Shown one piece after another: positions 44,157-53,848 of a stretch of 64,000 bases of DNA. The DNA comes from Arthrobacter oryzae (GTDB taxonomy: Bacteria; Actinomycetota; Actinomycetes; Actinomycetales; Micrococcaceae): positions 1,116,001 to 1,180,000 of the forward strand of contig NZ_CP132204.1 in assembly GCF_030718995.1 (NCBI RefSeq). Reading direction: 5' to 3'. Position 1 is the stretch's first letter. Every line of letters begins with the position of its first letter. The notes beneath the pieces are model-generated. The model worked only from the letters and a program-made list of their open reading frames with translations, had not been told where the DNA came from and did no database searches. Position numbers and translations under genes: made by a program.

Positions 44157-45155
44157 TCAGCTCTTGGTGGAGTCCCGCACCACGAGCTCATGCGGGAGGA
44201 AAGTCCGGCCGCGGCGATGGGCGCCAGGCACGGTCATCCGTTCGAGGAGTTCGGCGAATGCCATACGGCCCATCTCATAGGCCGGCTGCCGGACCGTGGT
44301 CAGTTCCGGGACGCACATTTCGGCCTGGGCCGAGTCATCGAAACCTGCCACAGCGATGTCGCCAGGAACCCGCAACCCGGCGTCGGTGAGTTCACGGACG
44401 CACCCGGCCGCAACGATGTCAGTGCCGCAAAACACCGCATCCGGAAGGTCCCCCGCCTCCAGCAGTTTCCGGGCAAGACTGCGCCCAGAGTGGAAGCCGA
44501 AATTGCCTTCGGCGAACAGGATTCGGTCCGGTGCCAAGCCCGACTCGGTTAGCGCCTGACGAAAGCCTTCTTCGCGCAGCCGGCCCGAGCGGGCACCCCT
44601 GTGGGCGAGCATGGCCAGCCTCTTGCCGCCGGTGTCGATCAGGTGTCGGGTGATGTCATAAGCGGCCTGCCGGTCGTCGATGGACACGCCGAAAGCCGAT
44701 TCGGCGTCGACGATCTCACAGACCTGAACGACACTCATCTGCTCGGCAACGGCATCAACTTCCTGATCCGACATCGTCGGAGAAAACAGCACCAGTCCGT
44801 CCACGGAGCCATTCCGCAGCATGTCCACCAGTTGCTGTTCGCGATCCAGGTCCCCGGACGTCGCTGCGATGAGGCTGACATAGCCCGAGTCCGCGGCGGC
44901 GTCGCCCACACCGCGGAAAACTTCACTGATCACCAAAGAGTCCAGGTTCTTGGCGAGAGCGAGGACGCGCATGGTCCGGTCGCGACGAAGGTCCCTTGCC
45001 GAGGCGAGTGGGCGGTAGCTGAGCTGGCGGATTGCGGCATTGACCTTTTCCTTGCTCGACTCACTGACAGCCGGGCTTCCGTTCAAAACGCGGGACACCG
45101 TCCCCACAGACACTCCCGCCGTTTTGGCGACGTCCTGTACTGTCGGCCGAGCCAT
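44157..45155 (-). CDS. LacI-family transcriptional repressor
   Basis: 332 residues from ATG 45155. Helix-turn-helix and hinge helix at residues 3-60 (PTVQDVAKTAGVSVGTVSRV, then LNGSPAVSESSKEKVNAAI). The periplasmic-binding-like ligand domain follows (DGLVLFSPTM, VSIDDRQAAYDITRHLIDTG, VFCGTDIVAAG, AVAGFDDSAQAEMCVPELTT). It lies directly upstream of, and on the same strand as, the ABC-dehydrogenase-thuA cluster, with twin palindromes between. It probably represses the cluster until a sugar is bound. Confidence 0.9.
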   Translation of the reverse strand: MARPTVQDVAKTAGVSVGTVSRVLNGSPAVSESSKEKVNAAIRQLSYRPLASARDLRRDRTMRVLALAKNLDSLVISEVFRGVGDAAADSGYVSLIAATSGDLDREQQLVDMLRNGSVDGLVLFSPTMSDQEVDAVAEQMSVVQVCEIVDAESAFGVSIDDRQAAYDITRHLIDTGGKRLAMLAHRGARSGRLREEGFRQALTESGLAPDRILFAEGNFGFHSGRSLARKLLEAGDLPDAVFCGTDIVAAGCVRELTDAGLRVPGDIAVAGFDDSAQAEMCVPELTTVRQPAYEMGRMAFAELLERMTVPGAHRRGRTFLPHELVVRDSTKS

Positions 45156-45360
45156 TCGATTGTCCTTCCGCGACCAGTGACAATGGTCCTTGCCGCCATA
45201 CCACTGCCGTGCCATACCGGCGTTCCTCAGCATAGTCGCAGGGGCGAGCGGCGATATCAGAGTCAAGCGGATTGGGCATGGCCCAGGTGTCGGCGCAGCG
45301 GATGCGGCCCCGAACTCCCCCTTTTCCATATGCCTCATGCCCGCACCCGCCCGGTCCCCC

Positions 45361-45389
45361 TTGACTCGCACCCTCACCTTCCCTAAACT
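45361..45389 (+). promoter_or_regulatory. Sigma-70-type promoter of the hyi operon
   Basis: TTGACT (45361-45366) and TAAACT (45384-45389) separated by 17 bp, close to the housekeeping consensus, 110 bp upstream of the hyi start codon. The putative operator begins 7 bp after the -10 box. Confidence 0.55.
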
Positions 45390-45395
45390 TTTCAT

Positions 45396-45426
45396 AAAGC
45401 AGAATCTAAATTCCACAAAGCGGAAT
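45396..45426. promoter_or_regulatory. Putative IclR-type operator of the glyoxylate operon
   Basis: Near-palindrome ATTCCAC-AAA-GCGGAAT at 45410-45426 (7-bp arms, one mismatch), plus an extra right-half copy AAAGCAGAAT at 45396-45405, exactly 21 bp (two turns) from AAAGCGGAAT at 45417-45426. TTCC-type dyads and tandem half-sites are typical of IclR family sites. It overlaps the expected transcription start, fitting repression. The regulator gene is not in this window. Confidence 0.55.
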
Positions 45427-45498
45427 GTTTAGCCGAACCGGCAGAGGCAATCCAAGGGGAAGATAGATCAAAGCCCCTCCCCCGGAAGGACACCTACG

Positions 45499-46299
45499 AT
45501 GACGTACACAGTGAACTGCTCCATCCTGCTGACGGAACTGCCGCTCCTGGAGCGGCCCGCCGCAGCGAAGGCCGCCGGCTTTGACGCCGTCGAATTCTGG
45601 TGGCCCTTCGAAACCTCCGTCCCCACCGACACCCAGGTCACCGAGTTTGAAAACGCCATCAAGGACGCCGGCGTTCAGCTCACCGGCCTGAACTTCAACG
45701 CCGGCAACATGCCCGGCGGCGACCGCGGCCTGGTCTCCTGGGTGGGCCGTGAAGGTGAGTTCAAGGACAACATCGACGTCGTCGCCGGAATCGGCGAGCG
45801 CCTCGGCTGCAAGGCCTTCAACGCCCTCTACGGCAACCGCCAGGACGAATTCACGCCGGAGGAGCAGGACGAACTGGCCGCCAGGAACCTGGCCGCAGCC
45901 GCAGCAGGGGTGGCCCGCATCGGCGGCACCGTCCTCCTGGAACCCGTGAGCGGCGCCCCCAGGTACCCGCTCCTCAAGGCCCTGGACGCCCTCGATGTCA
46001 TCGCCCGGGTCAAGGCGGAGTCAGGCGTGGAGAACATCAAGCTCCTTGCCGACTTCTACCACCTGGCCGTCAACGGTGACGACGTCGCAGCGGTCATCGA
46101 AAAGCACGCCAAGGACTTCGGCCACATCCAGATCGCCGACAACCCCGGCCGCGGGGCTCCCGGAACCGGGCAGCTTCCCCTCGGCGAATGGATCGCCCGC
46201 AGCCGCGAACTCGGCTACGAGGGCTACATCGGCCTCGAGTACAAGGAACCGCAGGAAACGGCCTTCAGCTGGGCCATCCGCCAACGCGTCTCCCAGTAG
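45499..46299 (+). CDS. hyi: Hydroxypyruvate isomerase
   Basis: 266 residues from ATG 45499 with GGAAGGACACC upstream. TIM-barrel of the xylose-isomerase-like type: N-terminal NCSILLTELPLLERPAAAK, GFDAVEFWWPF, NFNAGNMPGGDRGL, then metal-ligand regions LLEPVSGAPRYPLL (Glu), ADFYHLAVNGDD (Asp and His) and HIQIADNPGRGAPGTG (His, Gln/Asp), closing with IGLEYKEPQ (Glu). It interconverts hydroxypyruvate and tartronate semialdehyde in glyoxylate metabolism. First gene of a five-gene set. Confidence 0.92.
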   Translation: MTYTVNCSILLTELPLLERPAAAKAAGFDAVEFWWPFETSVPTDTQVTEFENAIKDAGVQLTGLNFNAGNMPGGDRGLVSWVGREGEFKDNIDVVAGIGERLGCKAFNALYGNRQDEFTPEEQDELAARNLAAAAAGVARIGGTVLLEPVSGAPRYPLLKALDALDVIARVKAESGVENIKLLADFYHLAVNGDDVAAVIEKHAKDFGHIQIADNPGRGAPGTGQLPLGEWIARSRELGYEGYIGLEYKEPQETAFSWAIRQRVSQ

Positions 46300-46324
46300 C
46301 TTTCGCTCCCCACCGCACCACCCG

Positions 46325-46390
46325 CCCAACTGGGTAGCAGCAGACGTCGTTTAGAACCCTCAAAACGACATCTACTGCGACCTAGTTGGG
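46325..46390. repeat. Long imperfect palindrome between hyi and garR
   Basis: Two 28-nt arms, 46325-46352 and 46363-46390, begin with CCCAACTGGGTAGCAG and end with its near-mirror CGACCTAGTTGGG. They pair with four mismatches around a 10-nt loop. Inside an operon, it would form a stable hairpin in the mRNA. Its form suggests a dispersed intergenic repeat rather than a gene-specific site. Confidence 0.75.
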
Positions 46391-46424
46391 TAAGCCTCCC
46401 CAGACTTCAGGAAAGAGAAACACA

Positions 46425-47303
46425 ATGAGCAACGTTGCAGTCATCGGACTCGGAATCATGGGCCTGCCCATGGCCATCAACCTCGTCAAGGCCGGCCACA
46501 CCGTCACCGGCTTCAACCGCAGTCAGGACAAGATCGACAAGCTGGTCTCCGAGGGCGGCAAGGGTGCCACGAGCATCGCGGACGCCGTCAAGGACGCCGA
46601 CGTCGTCATCACCATGGTGCCGGACTCCCCCGATGTTGAGGGCGTCGTCAGCGGCCCGGACGGTGTCTTCGCCAACGCGAAGCAGGGCACCCTGTGGATC
46701 GACGCGTCCAGCATCCGCCCGGACGTCGCCAAGCGGCTCTCCGAGGACGCGGTCGCTGCCGGCATCCGCCCGCTCGACGCCCCGGTTTCCGGCGGCGAAC
46801 AGGGCGCCATCGACGCCGCACTCTCCATCATGGTGGGCGGCGATGCGGCAGACTTCGAGGCAGCACAGGACGTCCTCAACGCCGTCGGCAAGACCATCGT
46901 CCACGTCGGCCCCTCCGGCTCCGGCCAGACCGTCAAGGCAGCCAACCAGCTGATCGTCGCCGTCAACATCGAGGTCCTCGCCGAGGCCATCGCGTTCCTG
47001 GAGGCCTACGGCGTGGACACTGACGCCGCACTTAAGGTCCTCGGCGGCGGGCTTGCCGGTTCCAAGGTCCTGGACCAGAAGGGCCAGAAGATGCTGGACC
47101 GCAACTTCGACCCCGGCTTCCGCCTGGCCCTGCACCACAAGGACCTCGGCATCGTCACCTCGGCCGCCCGCGAAGCCAAGGTCGCCATCCCCCTGGGCGC
47201 CGTCGTCGCACAGCTCGTCGCCGCCACCGTCAACCAGGGCGACGGCGGCCTGGACCACTCGGGACTCTTCAAGCAGGTCCTCCAGCTCAGCGGCCGCAAG
47301 TAA
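46425..47303 (+). CDS. garR: Tartronate semialdehyde reductase
   Basis: 292 residues from ATG 46425 with GGAAAGAG upstream. 3-hydroxyisobutyrate-dehydrogenase-like: NAD-binding VAVIGLGIMGLPMAINLVKA, the phosphate/substrate region DAPVSGGEQGAIDAALSIMV, catalytic lysine in GQTVKAANQLIV, and the C-terminal FRLALHHKDLGIVTSAARE. It reduces tartronate semialdehyde to glycerate. A 2-hydroxy-3-oxopropionate reductase of the GlxR type is the same activity. Follows hyi and precedes gcl, as in known glyoxylate operons. Confidence 0.92.
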   Translation: MSNVAVIGLGIMGLPMAINLVKAGHTVTGFNRSQDKIDKLVSEGGKGATSIADAVKDADVVITMVPDSPDVEGVVSGPDGVFANAKQGTLWIDASSIRPDVAKRLSEDAVAAGIRPLDAPVSGGEQGAIDAALSIMVGGDAADFEAAQDVLNAVGKTIVHVGPSGSGQTVKAANQLIVAVNIEVLAEAIAFLEAYGVDTDAALKVLGGGLAGSKVLDQKGQKMLDRNFDPGFRLALHHKDLGIVTSAAREAKVAIPLGAVVAQLVAATVNQGDGGLDHSGLFKQVLQLSGRK

Positions 47304-47317
47304 ACATCACGTAGCAC

Positions 47318-47367
47318 GCGGCCGGCGGCCCCGAAACGGGGCAGTTCGACACGAACACGCCGGCCGC
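47318..47367. other. Nested GC-rich hairpins between garR and gcl
   Basis: An outer 10-bp inverted repeat GCGGCCGGCG (47318-47327) and CGCCGGCCGC (47358-47367) encloses a perfect 6-bp hairpin GCCCCG-AAA-CGGGGC (47328-47342). There is no T tract. It could act as an mRNA-processing or partial-termination element that sets different levels of GarR and Gcl. Confidence 0.55.
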
Positions 47368-47465
47368 CGTCGTAATTTAGGACGCCGACTCCCCCAAAGT
47401 GCCCCGCGACGAGCGCCGGGCCTTCCTTCAGCACACCCAAAAACAGACTTCCCAAGGAGTACACA

Positions 47466-49256
<1,791 letters not shown>

Positions 49257-49258
49257 TC

Positions 49259-50449
49259 ATGCGGATCGTGATCGCCCCGGACAAGTTCAAGGGCTCGCTG
49301 TCCGCCCCGGACGTGGCCCGGCACCTGGATGCCGGGCTGCAGTCCGCCACCGGCCACAACCTTGAGGTACTCCGGATTCCGGTGGCCGACGGCGGCGAGG
49401 GCACCCTCGACGCCGCCGTCGGCTCCGGCTTCACCCGCCGGAGCGCCGTGGTCAGCGGACCTACCGGGCAGCCGCTCCGGGCGGACTTTGCGGTCCGCGG
49501 CCGGGAAGCGGTCATCGAAATGGCCGCGGCGTCCGGCCTCGCCGTCCTCCCCGGCGGCACCTTGGACGCCAAGGGAGCCACCAGCCTGGGCACAGGGGAA
49601 CTGATCCGGGCAGCGCTCGACGCCGGATGCCGGCAGATCATCCTGGGCGTCGGCGGGAGCGCCAACACCGACGGCGGCGCCGGCGTCCTGCAGGGACTCG
49701 GCGCACAGCTCCTGGACGCGGAAGGCAACGAACTGCCGCCCGGCGGTGCGGCCCTGGCCAGGCTGGACCGGATCGACTTTTCCGGCTTCGACGCCCGGCT
49801 GGACGAGGCACGCTTCGTCCTCGCCAGCGATGTGGACAACCCGCTGCTAGGAACCGAAGGCGCGCCGGCGGTCTTTGGCCCGCAGAAGGGCGCCACCCCG
49901 GAGGACGTGGCAACCCTGGACGCTGCACTGCAGCATTTTGTGGACGTCCTCGCCGCGGAGATCGGACCCCGCGCGCTGAAGGCCGCGGACGCGCCGGGCG
50001 CCGGAGCGGCGGGCGGCGTGGGTTACGCCGCCATCGCGGTCCTGGCCGCGACGCGCAGGCCGGGCATCGACGTCGTGCTTGAATTCACCGGGCTCGCTGA
50101 CCGGCTGGCCGGCGCGGACCTGGTGATTACCGGCGAAGGCAGCCTGGACGAACAGAGCCTGCTCGGCAAAACGCCCATGGGCGTGGCCCGCGCGGCCGCC
50201 CGCGCCGGTGTTCCGGTGGTGGCCGTCTGCGGCCGCACCACCCTGACGCCGTCGCAGCAGACGGATTCAGGATTCCGGCAGGTCTACCCGCTGACCTCGC
50301 TGGAGGCCAAGGTAGAAATATGTATAGCCGAAGCAGGACCCCTGCTTGAACAATTGGGAAAGCACATCGGCGCGGCACTGGCGGACCTGACCCAGGCGGC
50401 CACCGCACCGGCGAACAGCGCCCGTACTAAGGAGCCCCTCAATGTCTGA
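49259..50449 (+). CDS. Glycerate kinase
   Basis: 396 residues from ATG 49259, 2 nt after the gcl stop. Family signature at the start [20 protein letters not shown], then [34 protein letters not shown] and [20 protein letters not shown], with ATP-binding-like [20 protein letters not shown]. It phosphorylates glycerate to phosphoglycerate, leading glyoxylate carbon into glycolysis. Overlaps the next gene by 8 nt. The sequence cannot decide between 2- and 3-phosphoglycerate product. Confidence 0.92.
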   Translation: MRIVIAPDKFKGSLSAPDVARHLDAGLQSATGHNLEVLRIPVADGGEGTLDAAVGSGFTRRSAVVSGPTGQPLRADFAVRGREAVIEMAAASGLAVLPGGTLDAKGATSLGTGELIRAALDAGCRQIILGVGGSANTDGGAGVLQGLGAQLLDAEGNELPPGGAALARLDRIDFSGFDARLDEARFVLASDVDNPLLGTEGAPAVFGPQKGATPEDVATLDAALQHFVDVLAAEIGPRALKAADAPGAGAAGGVGYAAIAVLAATRRPGIDVVLEFTGLADRLAGADLVITGEGSLDEQSLLGKTPMGVARAAARAGVPVVAVCGRTTLTPSQQTDSGFRQVYPLTSLEAKVEICIAEAGPLLEQLGKHIGAALADLTQAATAPANSARTKEPLNV

Positions 50450-51785
50450 AGAACGCTTTGACCTCGTCATCCGGGGCCAGCGCATCCTCACCACCGCCGG
50501 CATCGCCGCGCGTGAAGTGGGCGTGCGCGGCGGCAAGATCGTCGCCATCGAACCGCTCGGCAACGGCCTGTCCGGCGACGCCGTGATTGAACTCGCCGAC
50601 GACGAAACCCTCATCCCCGGCCTGGTGGACACCCATGTCCACGTCAACGAGCCCGGCCGCACTGAGTGGGAGGGGTTCGCCTCCGCCACCCGCGCCGCCG
50701 CAGCCGGCGGCGTCACCACCATCATCGACATGCCGCTGAACTCCATCCCGCCCACCACCACGGTGGAAGGCCTCAAGCTCAAGCGCGAGGTGGCCGAGGA
50801 CCAGGCGTTCGTGGACGTCGGGTTCTGGGGCGGGGCCGTCCCGGGCAACAAGGCGGACCTGCGCCCGCTGCACGACGAGGGCGTCTTCGGTTTCAAGTGC
50901 TTCCTGCTGCACTCCGGCGTGGACGAGTTCCCGCACCTGGAAGCGGACGAGATGGAAGAGGACATGGCCGAGCTCAAGTCCTTCGACTCGCTCATGATCG
51001 TCCACGCGGAAGACTCCCACGCGATCGACCGGGCACCGCACCCGGGCGGCGACCACTACGCCACGTTCCTGGCCTCCCGCCCGCGCGGCGCCGAGAACAA
51101 GGCCATCGCCGAAGTGATCGAACGGGCCCGCTGGACCGGCGCCCGCGCCCACATCCTGCACCTGTCCTCCTCCGACGCGCTGCCGATGATCGCCTCCGCC
51201 AAGCGCGACGGCGTGCACCTCACGGTGGAAACCTGCCCGCACTACCTCACGCTCATGGCCGAAGAGATTCCGGACGGCGCCACCGCCTACAAGTGCTGCC
51301 CGCCGATCCGCGAGGCCTCCAACCGCGAGCTGCTGTGGCAGGGCCTGCAGGACGGCACCATCGACTGCATCGTCTCCGACCACTCCCCGTCCACCCTCGA
51401 CCTGAAGGACCTGGAAAACGGCGACTTCGCCGTCGCGTGGGGCGGCGTTTCCTCACTCCAGCTGGGCCTGTCCCTGATCTGGAGCGAAGCGCGGCACCGC
51501 GGCATCCCGCTGGAGCAGGTGGTGTCCTGGATGGCCGAGAAGCCCGCCGCCCTGGCGCGCCTCTCCCACAAGGGCCAGCTGGCACTCGGCTATGACGCGG
51601 ACTTCTCCGTGTTCGCCCCGGACGAGGCCTTCGTGGTGGACGTCTCCAAGCTCAAGCACAAAAACCCGATCACGCCTTACGACGGCAAGGCGCTTTCCGG
51701 TGTGGTGCGGAAGACATTCCTGCGCGGTCATGAAATCGACGGCAAGACCCCCGGCGGCAAGCTCATCCGCCGCGGCGGCGTCTGA
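50442..51785 (+). CDS. allB: Allantoinase
   Basis: 447 residues, overlapping the kinase gene. Amidohydrolase fold with the metal pair H65/H67 in [16 protein letters not shown] and the carboxylated-lysine region K152 in [14 protein letters not shown]; further His ligands in [11 protein letters not shown] and the Asp in [16 protein letters not shown]. The EPGR-x-EWEG motif and the GFKCF site favour allantoinase over dihydropyrimidinase. It opens allantoin to allantoate, whose later breakdown yields glyoxylate for the upstream enzymes. No allantoate amidohydrolase or allantoicase is in this window. Confidence 0.92.
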   Translation: MSEERFDLVIRGQRILTTAGIAAREVGVRGGKIVAIEPLGNGLSGDAVIELADDETLIPGLVDTHVHVNEPGRTEWEGFASATRAAAAGGVTTIIDMPLNSIPPTTTVEGLKLKREVAEDQAFVDVGFWGGAVPGNKADLRPLHDEGVFGFKCFLLHSGVDEFPHLEADEMEEDMAELKSFDSLMIVHAEDSHAIDRAPHPGGDHYATFLASRPRGAENKAIAEVIERARWTGARAHILHLSSSDALPMIASAKRDGVHLTVETCPHYLTLMAEEIPDGATAYKCCPPIREASNRELLWQGLQDGTIDCIVSDHSPSTLDLKDLENGDFAVAWGGVSSLQLGLSLIWSEARHRGIPLEQVVSWMAEKPAALARLSHKGQLALGYDADFSVFAPDEAFVVDVSKLKHKNPITPYDGKALSGVVRKTFLRGHEIDGKTPGGKLIRRGGV

Positions 51786-51796
51786 GGCACCACACC

Positions 51797-52483
51797 ATGG
51801 CAGTCCAGGTACATTCCCCGCGCGGCATATGTGCTGGCCCGGCCAGGCCGGGGCCGCAACTCAAAGCCCATGGCCTGGCCGTCTGGGTAACCCCGGACGG
51901 CGAGCAGGACATTGACGACGCCGTGATGGCACGCGCTGCGGAACTGTTGCTGGCGCGTGCCCTGAAGATTGCTCCGGAGGCGGAAGTCCACGTCTGGCCC
52001 GCCGCCGGAGCTGCAACCTCCGCTGCCCATGCTGCCCCGTCGGGGGGACCGCAAGGGGCCGCCGGCAGCGGAACCCCAGTGCCGTCGTCGTCCGTTCCGG
52101 AGGACTCCCCGGAAGAGGGCGACGACGGCACAACCCACGTCCCGCCGTCGGCCGGTCCGGCGAGCCTGGTGTCCGTGGACCTTGCCGCCGGCGAGGTCAG
52201 GCTGGACGGGACGCAGGTGGCGCTGACCGGCGTCGAGTTCAAGCTGCTGCGCTACCTCGTGGAAAATTGTTCGCGGGCCATCAGCCGGGAGGAACTGCGG
52301 CTGTTCCTGGAATCGTTAGATTCACCGGCGGCGGCCTCGCGTTCCATCGATGTGTACGTGGGCCGGGTGCGGCGGAAGCTGCGCCGCGGCCGGCACGCGA
52401 TCGCCACGGTGCGGGGCGGGGGCTACCAGTTCGTCCCCGGCCCCCACACGAAAGTGCGCGGACCCGCGGAATACTGCATCTGA
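51797..52483 (+). CDS. OmpR/PhoB-type DNA-binding protein without receiver domain
   Basis: 228 residues. Residues about 130-220 are a winged helix of the OmpR/PhoB class (GEVRLDGTQVALTGVEFKLL, RYLVENCSRAISREELRLFL, SRSIDVYVGRVRRKLRRGRH, ATVRGGGYQFVPG). The N-terminal 125 residues have no receiver signature; they contain an Ala-rich helix (MARAAELLLARALKIAPEAE) and a Pro/Ser/Gly-rich linker, so signal input is unknown. No strong ribosome site. Its place 11 nt after allB suggests a role in the glyoxylate/allantoin set. Confidence 0.75.
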   Translation: MAVQVHSPRGICAGPARPGPQLKAHGLAVWVTPDGEQDIDDAVMARAAELLLARALKIAPEAEVHVWPAAGAATSAAHAAPSGGPQGAAGSGTPVPSSSVPEDSPEEGDDGTTHVPPSAGPASLVSVDLAAGEVRLDGTQVALTGVEFKLLRYLVENCSRAISREELRLFLESLDSPAAASRSIDVYVGRVRRKLRRGRHAIATVRGGGYQFVPGPHTKVRGPAEYCI

Positions 52484-52557
52484 ACCGGCGGTTGTGCCAG
52501 TAACACGTCCGCTTCCTAACACGCTTTTGTCAGAAACCAGACTCCCGAAGGATCACC

Positions 52558-53037
52558 ATGAGCCCCACACTGACCACCAAGCTCCAGCCCGGAACCCAGG
52601 CACCGGACTTCACCCTGCCCGATGCGGAGGGCAAGCCGACGTCCCTGGCCGATTACCGCGGCAAGAACGTGATTGTGTACTTCTACCCGGAAGCGGCCAC
52701 CCCGGGCTGCACCACCGAGGCCTGCGACTTCCGTGACAGCCTCGAGTCGCTGCAGGGCTCCGGCTACGAGGTCCTGGGCGTCTCCCCCGACGCCCCCGAG
52801 AAGCTGGCCCACTTCACGGGCGACTTCGCACTGACCTTCCCGCTCCTGGCCGACGAGGACCATTCCGTTGCCCTGGCCTACGGCGCGTGGGGCGAAAAGC
52901 TGCGCGACGGTGAGGTCACCGAGGGCATCGTCCGCTCCACCGTGGTGCTCGATCCTGAAGGCAACGTCAAGCTGGCCCAGTACCAGGTCAAGGCGCAGGG
53001 CCACGTGGCGGCGCTGAAGGAAGCCCTGGGCATCTAG
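52558..53037 (+). CDS. bcp: Thiol peroxidase of the Bcp/PrxQ type
   Basis: 159 residues with the AhpC/TSA fold: GTQAPDFTLPDAEGKPTSLA, peroxidatic C51 in EAATPGCTTEACDFRD with resolving C56 five residues later, then GVSPDAPEKLAHFTGDF and GIVRSTVVLDPEGNV. It reduces peroxides with thioredoxin in the cytoplasm. A good GAAGGATCACC ribosome site is present. Downstream is a homopolymer and a mirror repeat array, not a T-rich terminator. Confidence 0.9.
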   Translation: MSPTLTTKLQPGTQAPDFTLPDAEGKPTSLADYRGKNVIVYFYPEAATPGCTTEACDFRDSLESLQGSGYEVLGVSPDAPEKLAHFTGDFALTFPLLADEDHSVALAYGAWGEKLRDGEVTEGIVRSTVVLDPEGNVKLAQYQVKAQGHVAALKEALGI

Positions 53038-53052
53038 CTTTTCCCCGCATCT

Positions 53053-53071
53053 CCCCCCCCCCCCCCCCCCC
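53053..53071. repeat. Run of 19 cytosines
   Basis: Uninterrupted C19 tract 15 nt after the bcp stop codon and directly beside the first copy of the 32-bp array. Such runs are slippage-prone both in cells and in sequencing, so the exact length may vary. Confidence 0.85.
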
Positions 53072-53229
53072 GACGCTCTCTCACTTTTGACCCGTTTCGG
53101 GGCGACGCTCTGTCACTTCTGACCCGTTTTGAACAGACGCTCTCTCACTTTTGACCCGATCCGGGGCGATGCTCTCTCACCCAGGTGAGAGAGCATCGGT
53201 GCTTAAGCCCCCGGTAGTGAGAGAGCGTT
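53072..53229. repeat. Mirror repeat array 1 (32-bp pitch, 4 forward and 2 reverse units)
   Basis: Forward cores GACGCTCTCTCACTT (one G substitution at 53104, GATGC at 53168) start at 53072, 53104, 53136 and 53168, exactly 32 bp apart. The last core turns into a hairpin (arms 53168-53181 and 53184-53197). Reverse-oriented cores then end at 53197 and 53229, again 32 bp apart. The 17-bp linkers TTGACCCGTTTCGGGGC, CTGACCCGTTTTGAACA and TTGACCCGATCCGGGGC are also related. Confidence 0.92.
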
Positions 53230-53317
53230 GCCGTGGGCACGGTGTTCGTGGTCATGCCGGATCCAGTCATGCCGGATCCATGGGGCATGCACAGGAACGG
53301 CACAGCCGGCCCGGGGA

Positions 53318-53827
53318 CTGTTGAAGGGACCCGGCCAGAACTACTACCTCTGGTACAGCCTCGAAACCAAGAAGATCTCCGTCATCTCCTGGGACCTGAA
53401 CCTGGCCATCACCGGCAATGCCACAGCTTCCCCGGATGAGCAGGTGTCCATCGGCGGCGGGGGCGGAGGCGGCGGGATGCAGCGGCCTCCGGGAGCGGAC
53501 GACGACGGCGGCGCACCGCCGTCGGGGGCTGCCCCGCCGGACGCTGCGGCCGGTTTGGACGCCGGTGCCGATGCCGGCGGCCGGGGCGGCAACGAACTGA
53601 AGGAGCGGTTCCTGGCCTCAACCGCGTTCCAGTCCGTTTATAACACCGCCTATGCGGAGCTTTATGAACAGCTGTACAGCAGCGGGACCGCCGCCGGCCT
53701 CCTCGACCGGCTCGCCGCCGTCGTGCCTGCCAGCGACGGCCTCACGGAAGTGGAACTCGCGGAGCAGACCGCAACGTTCCGGAAGTTTATTGAGGAACGC
53801 ACCGAGGCCCTCAAAAACCAGGTCTGA
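53318..53827 (+). pseudogene. CotH-like kinase-fold protein, C-terminal remnant
   Basis: The reading frame contains LLKGPGQNYYLWYSLETKKI then SVISWDLNLAITGN, the conserved C-terminal part of the CotH kinase-like domain, followed by a Gly-rich insertion and a helical tail (NELKERFLASTAFQSVYNTA, LDRLAAVVPASDGLTEVEL). Only about 165 residues remain; the catalytic N-terminal part is absent and the sequence before 53318 is unrelated. The nominal start at GTG 53228 has no ribosome site and yields Cys/Ser-rich nonsense. The gene was probably truncated by the event that placed repeat array 1. Confidence 0.72.
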
Positions 53828-53848
53828 CTCCCCGCACGTTCCAGCCGG

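Larger units (their letters stand above)
45156..45498. other. 343-bp divergent promoter region of lacI and hyi
   Basis: No coding gene. The right part carries the hyi promoter and a likely IclR-type operator (listed separately). The left part should hold the lacI promoter, but no clear elements are assigned. Confidence 0.55.

Noticed and set aside
53072-53229. CRISPR array
   Set aside because: Cores are 15 bp with 17-bp linkers that are related to each other, and the second part is inverted; CRISPR repeats are longer, not mirrored, and have unrelated spacers. No cas genes are present.
53228-53827. Intact 199-residue secreted or cytoplasmic protein starting at GTG
   Set aside because: The start region has no ribosome site and no homologous character; only the part from about 53318 resembles CotH, so it is treated as a remnant.
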